A DNA stretch of 64,000 nt from Phycisphaeraceae bacterium (GCA_020639195.1 JACKHB010000006.1:124001-188000), one strand, 5' to 3'. Shown: positions 27,528 through 36,995, counted from the stretch's first letter. Translations and numbers: made by a program. Notes: generated by a model from the letters alone, not told the origin.

Positions 27528-27629
27528 GCACCCCCTTATCCGGGCGGAAAACTCTTCGGAACGTGCGCCCAAACCCGCTCCGTTGCCGATAGTTTCGTCG
27601 CGAAAGTAGGCGCCGCGCGATGTGCCCGG

Positions 27630-27635
27630 TATTCT
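27630..27635 (+). promoter_or_regulatory. -10-like hexamer TATTCT before the small-protein gene
   Basis: TATTCT lies 10 nt before the ATG at 27646; the gap has no ribosome binding site. Weaker than the main series because of the longer distance. Confidence 0.35.
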
Positions 27636-27645
27636 CTGCTCCGTC

Positions 27646-27972
27646 ATGAATCCCATCGAGCCTTCCATCCCGTTCCACATCGCCAGAGCCTACGAGGTCC
27701 CGGTCGTCTCACCGGTCCGGCCGGTGGCGAACGTCAGCGCCGCCCGGCCGTCGGTTATTCGGACGCAAGACGGACAGATCCGGATCCGGCCGCTCGTCCC
27801 GGAGTCTTCCGACGGCATCGGCCGCCTGGTCGCCGCCGGCGTCCCGGGCAAGGTGAGCTTTTCCGAAGACGGCAGCGCAGCACCCAGCCTTTCCCTGTAT
27901 CGCCACCCCGCCGAGCGCAACGCCGCCGCAACCGGCGTCGATCTCGGCAAACGCCTTGATGTCACGGCCTGA
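27646..27972 (+). CDS. small protein of unknown function
   Basis: A 108-residue protein, Pro- and Val-rich at the N-terminus (IPFHIARAYEVPVVSPVRPV) and ending in GKRLDVTA. No signal peptide, membrane segment or family is visible. It is directly followed, 20 bases on, by an aminotransferase with its own AAGGAG site, so the two may be co-transcribed. I consider it real because of its promoter-like upstream sequence and codon use like its neighbours. Confidence 0.55.
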   Translation: MNPIEPSIPFHIARAYEVPVVSPVRPVANVSAARPSVIRTQDGQIRIRPLVPESSDGIGRLVAAGVPGKVSFSEDGSAAPSLSLYRHPAERNAAATGVDLGKRLDVTA

Positions 27973-27992
27973 ACCGGTGCCGAAGGAGCCCC

Positions 27993-29234
27993 ATGACGAC
28001 GATCACGGAGCGAGTCGCCGCGCGCATGGAAGCGCCACACATGGACCCAAGTTGGCCGCTTGATCCCGACCTGACGTTCCTGAACCACGGCTCGTACGGG
28101 CTGTGCCCACGACCGGTGCTCGAGGCCCAGGCCCGGTACCGACTGATGGTCGAGCGAGATCCCGTCTCGTTCTTCGTCCGCGACCTCGAGCGGCACCTCG
28201 ATGAATCGCGCGCCGCCCTCGCGACGTTGCTGCGCGCACGCCCGCAGGATTTCGCCTTCACCGGCAACGCCACCGTCGCGATCGCGACGATCCTCCATGA
28301 GATGGATTGGAAACCCGGCGACGAGATCCTCGCGTCGGATCACGAGTACATGTCCGCGATCAATGAGATCCGTCGCCTTGAGCAGAAGCGGCACATCAGA
28401 TTGGTCAGCCCCGCAATCCCCATTCCGGTGCGCGATTCGGATCAGCTTCTCGACGCCATCATGGCCGGCGTCTCTCCACGCACCCGACTCGCCATCGTCA
28501 GCCACATCACCAGTCCCTCCGCGCTGATCCTCCCGGTCGAGCGGCTCGTTTCCCGCCTGAAGGCTCGCGGCATCCGCGTCCTGGTCGATGGTGCGCACGC
28601 GCCCGGCCAGATCCCTGTGGACCTGACCTCGCTCGGAGCGGACTACTACGTCGCCACGCTCCACAAATGGGTCTGCGCGCCGAAGGGTTCGGGATTCCTG
28701 TGGGTCAACCCCGACAGCGGGCCGCGCCCGCGCCCCATCGCGCTCTCCAGCCGTGCCAGCGAAGAGCGACCGTGGCGAGACCTCTTCCTTCGGGACTTCG
28801 ACTACCAGGGCACCGCGGACTACACGGGACAGATCGCCGTCAAAGACGCGATTGCGTTCATGAGTTCGCTCATGCCCGGTGGGCTGGAGGCGCTCCGCCG
28901 TCGAAATCACCAGATGGCGGTCGAAGGCCGTCGCCGCATCTGCGAGACTCTGGGCATCGATCCCGTCACACCCGATGATCTCTGTCCGAGCATGGCTGCA
29001 ATCCCCATGCCCGCCATGCCCGCACCGCTCCAGGGAAAGCGGTACACCTTTGGCGATCCGATCCAGGACCGCCTCGTGGAGGACCATCGCATCCAGGTGC
29101 CGGTGTGGAACAACCCGACGACGGGCCGGCGCTGGTGCCGCGTGTCCGCCCAGATCTACAACCGGCCCGAGCAGTACGACCGGCTCGCCGAGGCATTGCG
29201 TGAGGAGCTTCGGCGCGAGCAATCGATGGGATGA
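27993..29234 (+). CDS. class V aminotransferase-fold PLP enzyme (isopenicillin N epimerase-like)
   Basis: A 413-residue fold-type I PLP enzyme of the class V group. FLNHGSYGLCPRPVLEAQ at the N-terminus, VDGAHAPGQIPVDL (PLP-ring Asp and His) and ADYYVATLHKWVCAPKGSGF with the Schiff-base lysine in HKW match the CefD/epimerase-like branch. The substrate is unknown; relatives include cysteine desulfurase-like and epimerase-like proteins. AAGGAG seven bases before the ATG decides the start. It is followed 13 bases later by a P-loop protein gene. Confidence 0.92.
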   Translation: MTTITERVAARMEAPHMDPSWPLDPDLTFLNHGSYGLCPRPVLEAQARYRLMVERDPVSFFVRDLERHLDESRAALATLLRARPQDFAFTGNATVAIATILHEMDWKPGDEILASDHEYMSAINEIRRLEQKRHIRLVSPAIPIPVRDSDQLLDAIMAGVSPRTRLAIVSHITSPSALILPVERLVSRLKARGIRVLVDGAHAPGQIPVDLTSLGADYYVATLHKWVCAPKGSGFLWVNPDSGPRPRPIALSSRASEERPWRDLFLRDFDYQGTADYTGQIAVKDAIAFMSSLMPGGLEALRRRNHQMAVEGRRRICETLGIDPVTPDDLCPSMAAIPMPAMPAPLQGKRYTFGDPIQDRLVEDHRIQVPVWNNPTTGRRWCRVSAQIYNRPEQYDRLAEALREELRREQSMG

Positions 29235-29247
29235 GAAGGTACCGCCA

Positions 29248-29751
29248 ATGGCAATCGTTGCGGACCGCATCGTCATTCTGGGTGTCAGCGGGGCAGGAAA
29301 GTCGACACTCGCCCGGCGCATCGCGCTCTCGCACACTCACACTCACATCGAGCTGGACCGAGTCGTATGGCTGCATCGGGGCCGACGCGCCATCCTTCGA
29401 AAGCATGTACGAGAGCTCCTTTCACGGCCATACTGGGTCTGCGATGGCAACTACCGATTCCTCGACGATCTCGTGCTTCAGCGCGCGACATGCGTCGTAT
29501 GGCTTGATGTCAGCCCGTTCGTCGCCGCCCTGCGCCAGTTTGTTCGAGCGTTGCGGCCCAACCACCGCGCCGAACCTTGGCGCCCTCCGTTGCGACACTT
29601 GTTGGGCCCCAACTCGTTCGTGTTGGCCCAAAGCCTGTCGGCGGTTCGACGAACACGTGACGCTCTTCGCCCATGCGTCCGCTGCGGGCGGATCACGCGA
29701 TGCCCTTCGGTGAATTTCGCCCTTCGAGCCATGTCCCCCCTCCGCGCATGA
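29248..29751 (+). CDS. P-loop nucleoside kinase-like protein (topology-modulation-type)
   Basis: A 167-residue NTPase with Walker A ILGVSGAGKSTLARRIA, followed by HIELDRVVWLHRG and YWVCDGNYRFLDDLVLQRATCVVWLDVSP, the pattern of the adenylate-kinase-like 'DNA topology modulation protein' (FlaR-type) family, whose substrate is unknown. The C-terminus has RPCVRCGRITRCP, possibly a small Cys cluster. The start ATG at 29248 is the first after the aminotransferase stop; a short open frame shifted by one base over the same DNA is a shadow. Confidence 0.75.
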   Translation: MAIVADRIVILGVSGAGKSTLARRIALSHTHTHIELDRVVWLHRGRRAILRKHVRELLSRPYWVCDGNYRFLDDLVLQRATCVVWLDVSPFVAALRQFVRALRPNHRAEPWRPPLRHLLGPNSFVLAQSLSAVRRTRDALRPCVRCGRITRCPSVNFALRAMSPLRA

Positions 29752-29847
29752 CGACGAGTGCAGCCCGGACCCGCACCGAACGAGCATTGCTTCGGCGAAG
29801 GATCTCGGGTCTAATGAGCTGGACTCGGAGACAGGGAGACCCCCATC

Positions 29848-31050
29848 ATGCGCTCACGTTCCCGCGCGATCCTCGCGCTCGCCGCCCTAGGTCTGGGCAC
29901 GGGCCTCTTCGTCGCCGTCGCGGGTCCGGTGGACCCGCCCGGCGGCCCGGTGCAGCCGTCGTTCAAGACCCTCACCGAGATCGAGCCCCGCACCCCGCTG
30001 CAATCCCTCCCGGGCTCGACGCAGGCCATCCACGTCATCAGCCAGCCCGGCTCCTATTACCTCACCGGGCCGGTGGTCGGGCAGTCCGGCAAGCACGGCA
30101 TCCAGATCACCGCCGACGACGTCACGCTCGACCTCAACGGGTTCACGCTCCAGGGCGTTTCGGGCTCTCTCGACGGCGTTTCCACCGGCAATCTGGTGGT
30201 GCCCATCAACAATCTCGCGATCCGAAACGGCGTGGTTCGCAACTGGGGCCGCCGGGGAATCAGCGCCGATCAGGCAAACAACGCCGTCATCGATTCGATC
30301 CGGGCCTTCGCCAACGGCGACACCGGAATCCGGGCGGGCTTTGGCATCTCACCGCCCACCGGCCCGATCGTGCGCAACTGCGTCAGTCAGGCCAACGCAC
30401 TCGACGGCATCCACGCCGAGAACGGGGTCGTCGAGTCCTGCGTCTCGATGGACAATTTCGGCCGGGGCATCAGCGCGCTGGGCTCATCCGTCTCCAACTG
30501 CACGGCCTCAACCAACGACACCGACGGCATCGGCGGCTCCGGCTCGGTGGTGAACTGCGTGGCTGTGGGCAACGGCATCGACGGCATCCATATGTCCGGC
30601 ACGGTCGCCGATTCTCGGACCAGCAGCAATCAAGGCGACGGCATCGAGGTGACGCCCGGATCGGTCGTCCGCGACTGCCGATCGACGTTCAACGCCGGCC
30701 ACGGCGTGCTCGCCGACACCTCCGCCACCATCCGAGGCAACGCCGTCCGCGACAACCAGATGGACGGGATCCGAGTCAACTCCGGCTGCCTTGTCCAGGA
30801 GAACGTCTGCGAGTCAAACGTCGGCTCGGGGATCCGCACGACGCAGGACAACAACCGCATCCAGTCCAATACGCTCACACTCAACGGCGCCGGCCTGCGC
30901 GTCGACCTCGGCGGCAACCTGATCATTCAGAACTCCGCCTCGGACAACGCCACGAACTTCGCCCTGTTCGGCGCCAACACCGCCGGTCCCATCCTGTCCG
31001 GCGGGGGAACGATCGTGAGCACCAGTCCCTGGGCGAACTTCGAGTTCTGA
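29848..31050 (+). CDS. exported right-handed beta-helix repeat protein
   Basis: A 400-residue protein with a signal peptide (ILALAALGLGTGLFVAVAG) and a parallel beta-helix body: DDVTLDLNGFTLQGV near residue 90, then short repeats such as GIHAENGVVESCVSMDN, GIEVTPGSVVRDCRS and GIRVNSGCLVQENVCESN, typical of NosD/pectate-lyase-like surface proteins. No enzyme active site stands out. GGGAGACCCC precedes the ATG. It ends 20 bases before the TssB-TssC fusion gene on the same strand, but that gene has its own promoter-like element. Confidence 0.88.
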   Translation: MRSRSRAILALAALGLGTGLFVAVAGPVDPPGGPVQPSFKTLTEIEPRTPLQSLPGSTQAIHVISQPGSYYLTGPVVGQSGKHGIQITADDVTLDLNGFTLQGVSGSLDGVSTGNLVVPINNLAIRNGVVRNWGRRGISADQANNAVIDSIRAFANGDTGIRAGFGISPPTGPIVRNCVSQANALDGIHAENGVVESCVSMDNFGRGISALGSSVSNCTASTNDTDGIGGSGSVVNCVAVGNGIDGIHMSGTVADSRTSSNQGDGIEVTPGSVVRDCRSTFNAGHGVLADTSATIRGNAVRDNQMDGIRVNSGCLVQENVCESNVGSGIRTTQDNNRIQSNTLTLNGAGLRVDLGGNLIIQNSASDNATNFALFGANTAGPILSGGGTIVSTSPWANFEF

Positions 31051-31058
31051 TTCCTGTG

Positions 31059-31064
31059 TAGACT
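31059..31064 (+). promoter_or_regulatory. -10-like hexamer TAGACT, 6 nt before the TssB-TssC fusion
   Basis: TGTGTAGACT precedes six bases and the ATG at 31071. No ribosome site is present, so a leaderless transcript separate from the beta-helix gene is likely. Confidence 0.5.
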
Positions 31065-31070
31065 GCGTCT

Positions 31071-32546
31071 ATGCAGCATCGGCCCGCAAGCATGGACTTT
31101 GAGTTCGGCTTCTCTCGTTCCAGGGCGACGCCTCGCGAGGACCGCCCCTTCCGCCTCCTCGTGCTCGCCGACCTCTCCGGCGCCGCACCGCGCGCGCCTC
31201 TGGCGACGCGCAAGCCGATTCGAATCGAGGTCGATCAGCTCGACGATCGGATGGAAGCGATCCGCCCGCTCGCGCGCATCACGATTGGCGAGCCACCGCT
31301 CGAGATCGAGGTATCTCCCCGCACGATGGACGACTTCCACCCGGACGAGTTGTACCGCACGCTGCCGGTGTTCGACGAACTTCGCAAGACCAGAAGGCGA
31401 TTGAGCGACCCCACGACCTTCGCCCAGGCCGCCGCGGAACTCCAGGGGTTCGCCGCGGCGCCAGCCGCCAAACCGCCCGCATCTCGCCCAACCGATGGCG
31501 GCTCCTTTGAGCAACTGCTCGGCGGCTCACCGCCCACAGCCGCTGGGGGCGGCGCCCTCGACGCGCTCCTGCGCTCCGCGGTCGCGGGCTGCATCGTTCC
31601 CGCTCCCGACCCGCGCCAGCCCGACATGATCGCCTCGATCGACCGGGCTGTCACCATGCGGATGCGCGATGTGCTGCACGCTCCTGGATTCCGTCGGCTC
31701 GAGATGGCCTGGCGATGCCTGCACATGCTGCTGACCAGCATCGAGACCGGCGACGAGGTCTCCATCCACGTGCTGGACGTCTCCCGCGAGGAACTCCTCG
31801 CGAGCCTCGCCGGCAGGCCCGATCCGCTGCTGAACGACGCCGCGACGGCGATCCTGAAGACGGCCACCACGGGCGCAGATGCCCTCGGCTGGTCGCTCAT
31901 CGTCGGCGGAGAGGTCGATGCCACGCCAGACGGCGCCGCGCTCGCCTCAGCGCTCGGAGCGATGGCTCGCGCCGCCGGGGGACACGCCCTCCTCGGCGGA
32001 TGCGCCTCGCTCGCCTCCTGCCCGTCATTCGCCTCGGCGCCCGATGCGATGAACTGGACCCAGGAATGGAGCGACGACGCTCGTCAGGCATGGGACGACC
32101 TCAAGGCGTCCGAACCGGCTCATCACGTCTCGATCCTTGCGCCGCGGTTCATTCTGCGTGCCCCCTACGCGCCCGGAGGAGAGGAGATCGACTCGTTTTC
32201 GTTCGCGGAGTTCGATGCGGCTCCCATCGTGGATTTGCATGAGCGGTTCGCGTGGGCGCCGTCCTCGGTCCTGGGCGCCATCGCCATCGCCGCGGCGTTC
32301 CAGCAATCCGGGTTTCCCATCGATCCGGCGACGATGGCCGGTCGGATCGATTCCTTGCCCGTCTTCACCTGGAAAGAGCAGGGTGAGGCGCACATGCTCG
32401 CCGCGGCCGAGGCCTACCTCTCCGAGCGGGCCGCGTCAGCGCTCTCGCAAGCCGGGCTTACCCCGGTCATGAGCCACCGACAATTCAACGCCGCGGAGGT
32501 GTGGCCCCTTCGCTCGCTCGCGGGAACCCCGGTCGCACTCACTTAG
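31071..32546 (+). CDS. fused TssB-TssC-like contractile sheath protein (type VI secretion family)
   Basis: A 491-residue protein joining the two sheath subunits of contractile systems. Residues about 20-130 resemble TssB/VipA: FRLLVLADLSG, RKPIRIEVDQLDDRMEAIRP and DFHPDELYRTLPVFDELRKTR. After an Ala/Pro/Gly-rich linker, residues about 165-491 resemble TssC/VipB: a LDALLRSAV region, VLHAPGFRRLEMAWRCLHMLL near 205 and VSIHVLDVSREELLASL. In known systems TssB and TssC are separate proteins that polymerise into the sheath. No other tss gene (tube, baseplate, ClpV, membrane complex) is within the window, so its partners are elsewhere or it has another role. It ends by overlapping the convergent aminopeptidase stop. 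Confidence 0.82.
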   Translation: MQHRPASMDFEFGFSRSRATPREDRPFRLLVLADLSGAAPRAPLATRKPIRIEVDQLDDRMEAIRPLARITIGEPPLEIEVSPRTMDDFHPDELYRTLPVFDELRKTRRRLSDPTTFAQAAAELQGFAAAPAAKPPASRPTDGGSFEQLLGGSPPTAAGGGALDALLRSAVAGCIVPAPDPRQPDMIASIDRAVTMRMRDVLHAPGFRRLEMAWRCLHMLLTSIETGDEVSIHVLDVSREELLASLAGRPDPLLNDAATAILKTATTGADALGWSLIVGGEVDATPDGAALASALGAMARAAGGHALLGGCASLASCPSFASAPDAMNWTQEWSDDARQAWDDLKASEPAHHVSILAPRFILRAPYAPGGEEIDSFSFAEFDAAPIVDLHERFAWAPSSVLGAIAIAAAFQQSGFPIDPATMAGRIDSLPVFTWKEQGEAHMLAAAEAYLSERAASALSQAGLTPVMSHRQFNAAEVWPLRSLAGTPVALT

Positions 32547-35053
32547 CCTCCTTGGCCTGTCTCCGAGCCGCCCTCCAGCGCATCGATCCAGCGTTGGATC
32601 CGGGCCCGCATCCGGTCGTCACGGTGCCGCGCCAGCAGGGCTCTGAGCGCATCGAGGCCCCTGCGATCGCCGATCTCAACGAGGGCGTCGCCGGCCGATT
32701 GCCACACCCTCGCCGTTCGATCACCGAGCAACGGCTCGATGGCCTGGTAGGCGCGAGCTCGATCGTGGTGTGCCAGCGCGGCGACGACGCCGATCGCGTT
32801 CGCACGCGTGCGCGAATGGTGCGACTCGTCGGTCAACAAGATCGCCGCGTTCAGGCACTCGGGCGCATCGAGCGACCGCATCGCATCAAGGGCGGCCTGG
32901 CGAAGGCCATCGTGCTGGGTCTCACTGAGCGAAGCGCTCAGCACCGTGGCGAGCTGGTCCCGGGCTCCGAGGGTGCCCATCGCACGGACCGCCTCGCCCC
33001 GGGCGCGGCTGCTCGTGTCCTCGTTGAACGTGCGAACCAGCAACGGCACAACCTTGGACGTGCTCTCCGTTCCGGCCTGGCCAAGCCCACGAATCGCACT
33101 CCGGCGGACCTCGGGGTCCTTCACGCCGGCGGCCTTGATGAGACGATCCACATCCCTTCGAGTCGCGAGAGCCTCCACCGCGGCGATCCGGATCGCGTCG
33201 TGAACATCCTCGCTCATCGCGGTGCGCTGCAGCGCTTGCGCGGCCTGGACTCCATCGGCCTCGGCAAGGTGCCTGGCCGCCTGCACCCGCGCAGGCAGCG
33301 TGGATCCGCCGTCGAGTTGGGCAAGCCACCGGGCTGTCGGCTGGTTCACGTGGATCTCGGCCAGGACGGCCAGATCGGGATTCACCGTGACCATGCGGGG
33401 CTCGGAGTCCAGCTTCAGGCTCGCCTCCGCGTCGGTGGTCTCCACCCAGACGTGGTGCGTCGAAGTCCCAGCGCTCGTGGCCACCTCGATCGGCAGGTCG
33501 AACGCGAACGCGGGATTCGCGCCGTTCACCACCTGGGTCTGGTGAATGCGCAGATCAAGCGTCGAGTCGCCCGAGTTCCACTCGGTGTCCACCACCAGGC
33601 GCGGGATCCCCGGACGCAGGCACCATTGATCGAAGAACCGCTCCAGCTGCTCGCCCGAGGCATCTTCCAGGCTGCGCCGGAAGTCCGCCGTCTCGACGGT
33701 CTTGTACTTGTACCGATCGATGTACGCGCGCACACCCGCGAAGAACGCGCGATCACCGAGACTCGTGCGGAGCATGTGCAGGATGCTCGCGCCCTTGGGG
33801 TAGGGATTCGCATCCCGCCCAAAGACGTCATCGGGCTCGTCGTACACCTCCGACACCATCCCCGGCGCGTAGGGAGCCGCGCCCAGATCCGCACCGATGA
33901 CCGCGTCCACGTTGGCCTGGATGTCCGCCAGATAGGCCTCTGCGCCGCCCTGCGATTCGTACCACAGGCTCTCGCAAAACGTCGCCCACCCCTCGTTGAG
34001 CCAGATGTGCTCCCAGGAGTTGCACGTCAGGAGGTCACCGAACCACTGGTGCGCCAGCTCATGACTGATCAACCCGATCAGGTCGTGATCGTCGAGTTCA
34101 TCTGGCGCGATCACCGCCGTGTCGAACACGGTCGTCGCAGACGTGTTCTCCATGCCGCCCGCGCCGAAGTTCCACACGAGCAATTGCGCGTACTTGTCCC
34201 AGGGGTACGGCTCATCCAGGACCGACGCGAACACATCGATCATCTCGGGCGTCTGGCCATAGGTCGCCGGAACGTCCGGTCCGCGCCCGGGCGGCACATA
34301 CACCGGCATCGGCAGTTCCGCGGTGCCGAGATCCACCACGTCGAACTTGCCCACGATCAGGCTGACGAGGTAGGCGACGTGCGGCTCACTCTGCAGGAAG
34401 TGGAAGACCGACAGCACCCGCTTGTCCGCTCCCGTGCCGTGGGGCCGCGCGCTCCAATCCACCAGCCGCCCATTGGCACTCACGAGGTAGCCCTGCGGCA
34501 CCGCCGCCACGATCTCGGTCGTCATTCGGTCGTTGGGAAAATCGTGGCACGCGAACCAGTAGCAGTTCGTCTCCGACTCGCCCTGCGTGTGGATCTGCGC
34601 CGCACGATCCGGCCATGCGGGCGACTCGGTCAGCCAGAACAACCCATCGGGCGGGTCTTCGACCGTGTACTCGATCGTCACATCCGCTCGTTCATCGGCG
34701 TTGAGCGGCGGCTCGAACGCGATCATGAGCGTCCGGCCGTCGTGCGTATAAGAGGTCCTGCGGCCCGGGCTCGACACCGAAGCGATCTGCAACAGCCTCG
34801 CATCGAGCTTCAGCGAGGCGATCGGCTCGGCCCGCGCCGACAGAGTAAGGGTCTCAACCGCCTCGATCCGCGGCACATTCATGTCCGGGATCGTCAGGTC
34901 GAGCTTCATGTGGATGAAGTCGGCCGGGCACGACGGCGGATAGTGCCGCGCGTTGCGCCCCGTCTCCGGATCGAATCCGATCGCTTCCTGCGCGAGCGCC
35001 GGCAGGCTCATGAGCCCCACGGCGGCCACGATGGTGATGCACGTGACGTTCAT
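32543..35053 (-). CDS. exported M1-family metallo-aminopeptidase with C-terminal HEAT repeats
   Basis: An 836-residue zinc aminopeptidase of family M1 with a signal peptide (MNVTCITIVAAVGLMSLPALAQ). The N-terminal beta domain leads into the catalytic domain with the exopeptidase motif GMEN (FGAGGMENTSATTVF) and the zinc site HELAHQWFGDLLTC...NEGWATF near residue 330. Residues from about 560 on are HEAT-like helical repeats (DAIRIAAVEALATRRD, VRRSAIRGLGQAGTES). The ATG at 35053 has GAGAGGA upstream. It lies 44 bases after a paralogous M1 gene, so the two are probably co-transcribed. Confidence 0.94.
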   Translation of the reverse strand: MNVTCITIVAAVGLMSLPALAQEAIGFDPETGRNARHYPPSCPADFIHMKLDLTIPDMNVPRIEAVETLTLSARAEPIASLKLDARLLQIASVSSPGRRTSYTHDGRTLMIAFEPPLNADERADVTIEYTVEDPPDGLFWLTESPAWPDRAAQIHTQGESETNCYWFACHDFPNDRMTTEIVAAVPQGYLVSANGRLVDWSARPHGTGADKRVLSVFHFLQSEPHVAYLVSLIVGKFDVVDLGTAELPMPVYVPPGRGPDVPATYGQTPEMIDVFASVLDEPYPWDKYAQLLVWNFGAGGMENTSATTVFDTAVIAPDELDDHDLIGLISHELAHQWFGDLLTCNSWEHIWLNEGWATFCESLWYESQGGAEAYLADIQANVDAVIGADLGAAPYAPGMVSEVYDEPDDVFGRDANPYPKGASILHMLRTSLGDRAFFAGVRAYIDRYKYKTVETADFRRSLEDASGEQLERFFDQWCLRPGIPRLVVDTEWNSGDSTLDLRIHQTQVVNGANPAFAFDLPIEVATSAGTSTHHVWVETTDAEASLKLDSEPRMVTVNPDLAVLAEIHVNQPTARWLAQLDGGSTLPARVQAARHLAEADGVQAAQALQRTAMSEDVHDAIRIAAVEALATRRDVDRLIKAAGVKDPEVRRSAIRGLGQAGTESTSKVVPLLVRTFNEDTSSRARGEAVRAMGTLGARDQLATVLSASLSETQHDGLRQAALDAMRSLDAPECLNAAILLTDESHHSRTRANAIGVVAALAHHDRARAYQAIEPLLGDRTARVWQSAGDALVEIGDRRGLDALRALLARHRDDRMRARIQRWIDALEGGSETGQGG

Positions 35054-35097
35054 CGCAATCCTCTCATGCGGGCATCGCCCCTCAGAGCCATCTCGCC

Positions 35098-36900
35098 TCA
35101 CTCAAAGTCCTTGGTCACCCGCCTCGAGCACGCCACGCGCAGATTCGGATCGATCGAGATCTGCTGCAGGGTGCCGCGAACCTCGAAGCTCTGGCGCGTG
35201 ACCTCATCTCGCACATCGACGTAGACATACCGCCCGCCGCCGGAACCCTCCACGTACAGCGGCAGGAAGAACTCATACGCCGGATTGTCGGCGTTGATGG
35301 TCTGCGTCTGCCGCACCGTCACCGTCAGCACGCCGGAGTCGGCATCGTTGTCGTATTCGATCTCCAGCCGCGGCACGCCGGGCCGGTACACCCACTGGTC
35401 GAAGAACTGCTCGAGGCTCTCGCCCGAGGCCTCTTCCAGGCACTGGCGGAAGTCGTCGGTCTCGGCGCAGTTGTCCTTCCATCGATCGATGTACAGCGCG
35501 ACGCCCCGGAAGAACGCCTCATCGCCCAGCCCCATCCGCAGCATGTGGAGGACCATCGCACCCTTGGGATAGGGGTTGTCCGACTTGGCGAAGACCTCGA
35601 ATGGGTCCCCGTACAGGTTCGACGCCAGAGCCGGCTGGTACGGAGCGCTGCCCCGGTTGCCCCGCTGGCCTCGCATGAACCCCCGGATCTTGGAGAGGTA
35701 CGCGTCGCGCGCCGCCTCCTCGCCCTCATCCTGGCGCGCCTTCTCTTCCGCCCACAACGCCTCCCCATACGACGCCCAGCCCTCGTTGAGCCAGATGTGC
35801 TCCCAGCTGCGGCAGGTGATCAGGTCACCGGTCCACTGGTGGAACAACTCGTGGCTGATGATGTCGTCCATCGAGTCCGGGCCCGAGTCCGCCGCCACGG
35901 GGAAGAACGTCGAGGCCGAGGTGTTCTCCATCGCCCCGCTCATGTATGCCCGGGCCAGCACCTGGTCGTACTTGTCCCACGGGTACGGCTCGTCCAGACG
36001 CTCCTCAAAGAACGCGATCATCCGCGCCGTGTCCCTGAACACCACCCGGGCCGAGTCGCCCTTTCCGACGGGCGCCCACAGCGTCATGGGCAGGCCCGGT
36101 CGCGCCGAATCCGGCCCGCCCAGTTCGACGCGATCGAATCTGCCGATCACCAGCGTCGCGAGGTACGCCACGTGCGGACGCTCCTGCAACCAGTGCGTCC
36201 TCCGACGGCCATCGGCGATCAGCTCACTCGAGACCCGCCTGCCATTGGAGATGACGTCGTACCCATCCTCGGTCGTGACGACGATCTCGGTCGAGAGCCG
36301 CTCGTTGGGAAAGTCGTGGCAGGGAAACCAGTAGTGGTTGAACTCCGGCTGTCCCTGCGTGTGCAATTGCGGCGCGACGCGATCAGGATCGTCCGAATCC
36401 GGGTCGCCGCTTGTCCACGTGATCGCCCCACCGAGGAATCCGCCGGCGCTCCGCGAGTAGTCGAGGTCGTACGCGATGATCAGATCGAACGGCACATCCG
36501 GCTCGGCGGGCCGGGCCAGCGAGATCGACAGCACCTCGCCCTCGTGCGAGAACTCGAGCGACCGCCCTCCGAGCGTCACCGATCGAACCCGGATCGCAGG
36601 CCCCGCATCAAGCAACACTCGATCCCGCTCGCGCCCGATCGCGGCCAGCCGCAGCGATTGGGTGACGGCGGCTCTCGGCTTATCCATCGTCGGAATGTCG
36701 ATATCCAACCGCATGTGCAGGTGGTCGAAGTGGCGCGGATGCGGCCAGACCCGCATGTCTCGCCCGGTCGCCGCATCGATCCGAGGGTCGGCGCCCTGAC
36801 GCCGGCCCCGAGATTCCCGATCGCCGCCCGGCTGCGCCGCCGCGACACTTACCACCACACCCAAGCCAATGGAGGCCACCAACGCGCCGATTCGCTTCAT
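35098..36900 (-). CDS. exported M1-family metallo-aminopeptidase
   Basis: A 600-residue paralog of the following gene, with a signal peptide (IGALVASIGLGVVVSVAAAQP) and the GAMEN-type motif in MSGAMENTSASTFF, then the zinc site ISHELFHQWTGDLITC and LNEGWASYGEALWAEE around residue 350. It lacks the HEAT tail of its partner. The start at 36900 is supported by GAGGG ten bases upstream. It is divergent from pyrG across a 95-bp gap. Confidence 0.94.
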   Translation of the reverse strand: MKRIGALVASIGLGVVVSVAAAQPGGDRESRGRRQGADPRIDAATGRDMRVWPHPRHFDHLHMRLDIDIPTMDKPRAAVTQSLRLAAIGRERDRVLLDAGPAIRVRSVTLGGRSLEFSHEGEVLSISLARPAEPDVPFDLIIAYDLDYSRSAGGFLGGAITWTSGDPDSDDPDRVAPQLHTQGQPEFNHYWFPCHDFPNERLSTEIVVTTEDGYDVISNGRRVSSELIADGRRRTHWLQERPHVAYLATLVIGRFDRVELGGPDSARPGLPMTLWAPVGKGDSARVVFRDTARMIAFFEERLDEPYPWDKYDQVLARAYMSGAMENTSASTFFPVAADSGPDSMDDIISHELFHQWTGDLITCRSWEHIWLNEGWASYGEALWAEEKARQDEGEEAARDAYLSKIRGFMRGQRGNRGSAPYQPALASNLYGDPFEVFAKSDNPYPKGAMVLHMLRMGLGDEAFFRGVALYIDRWKDNCAETDDFRQCLEEASGESLEQFFDQWVYRPGVPRLEIEYDNDADSGVLTVTVRQTQTINADNPAYEFFLPLYVEGSGGGRYVYVDVRDEVTRQSFEVRGTLQQISIDPNLRVACSRRVTKDFE

Positions 36901-36984
36901 TTGATATCCCTCGCTCCCGCGGCGTCTCCGCGTTCTGGCCAGTCTACGGCCCAGCCGCCGCTGGGCGCGGCGACGCAAACCTGA

Positions 36985-36990
36985 TACAAT
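36985..36990 (+). promoter_or_regulatory. -10-like hexamer TACAAT, 5 nt before pyrG
   Basis: GATACAAT is followed by CGGAC and the ATG at 36996. A promoter here would start the mRNA at or next to the start codon; no Shine-Dalgarno is present. Confidence 0.5.
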
Positions 36991-36995
36991 CGGAC

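Noticed and set aside
31071..32546. Complete type VI secretion locus
   Set aside because: Only the sheath-like fusion is present; neighbours are unrelated housekeeping and surface genes.
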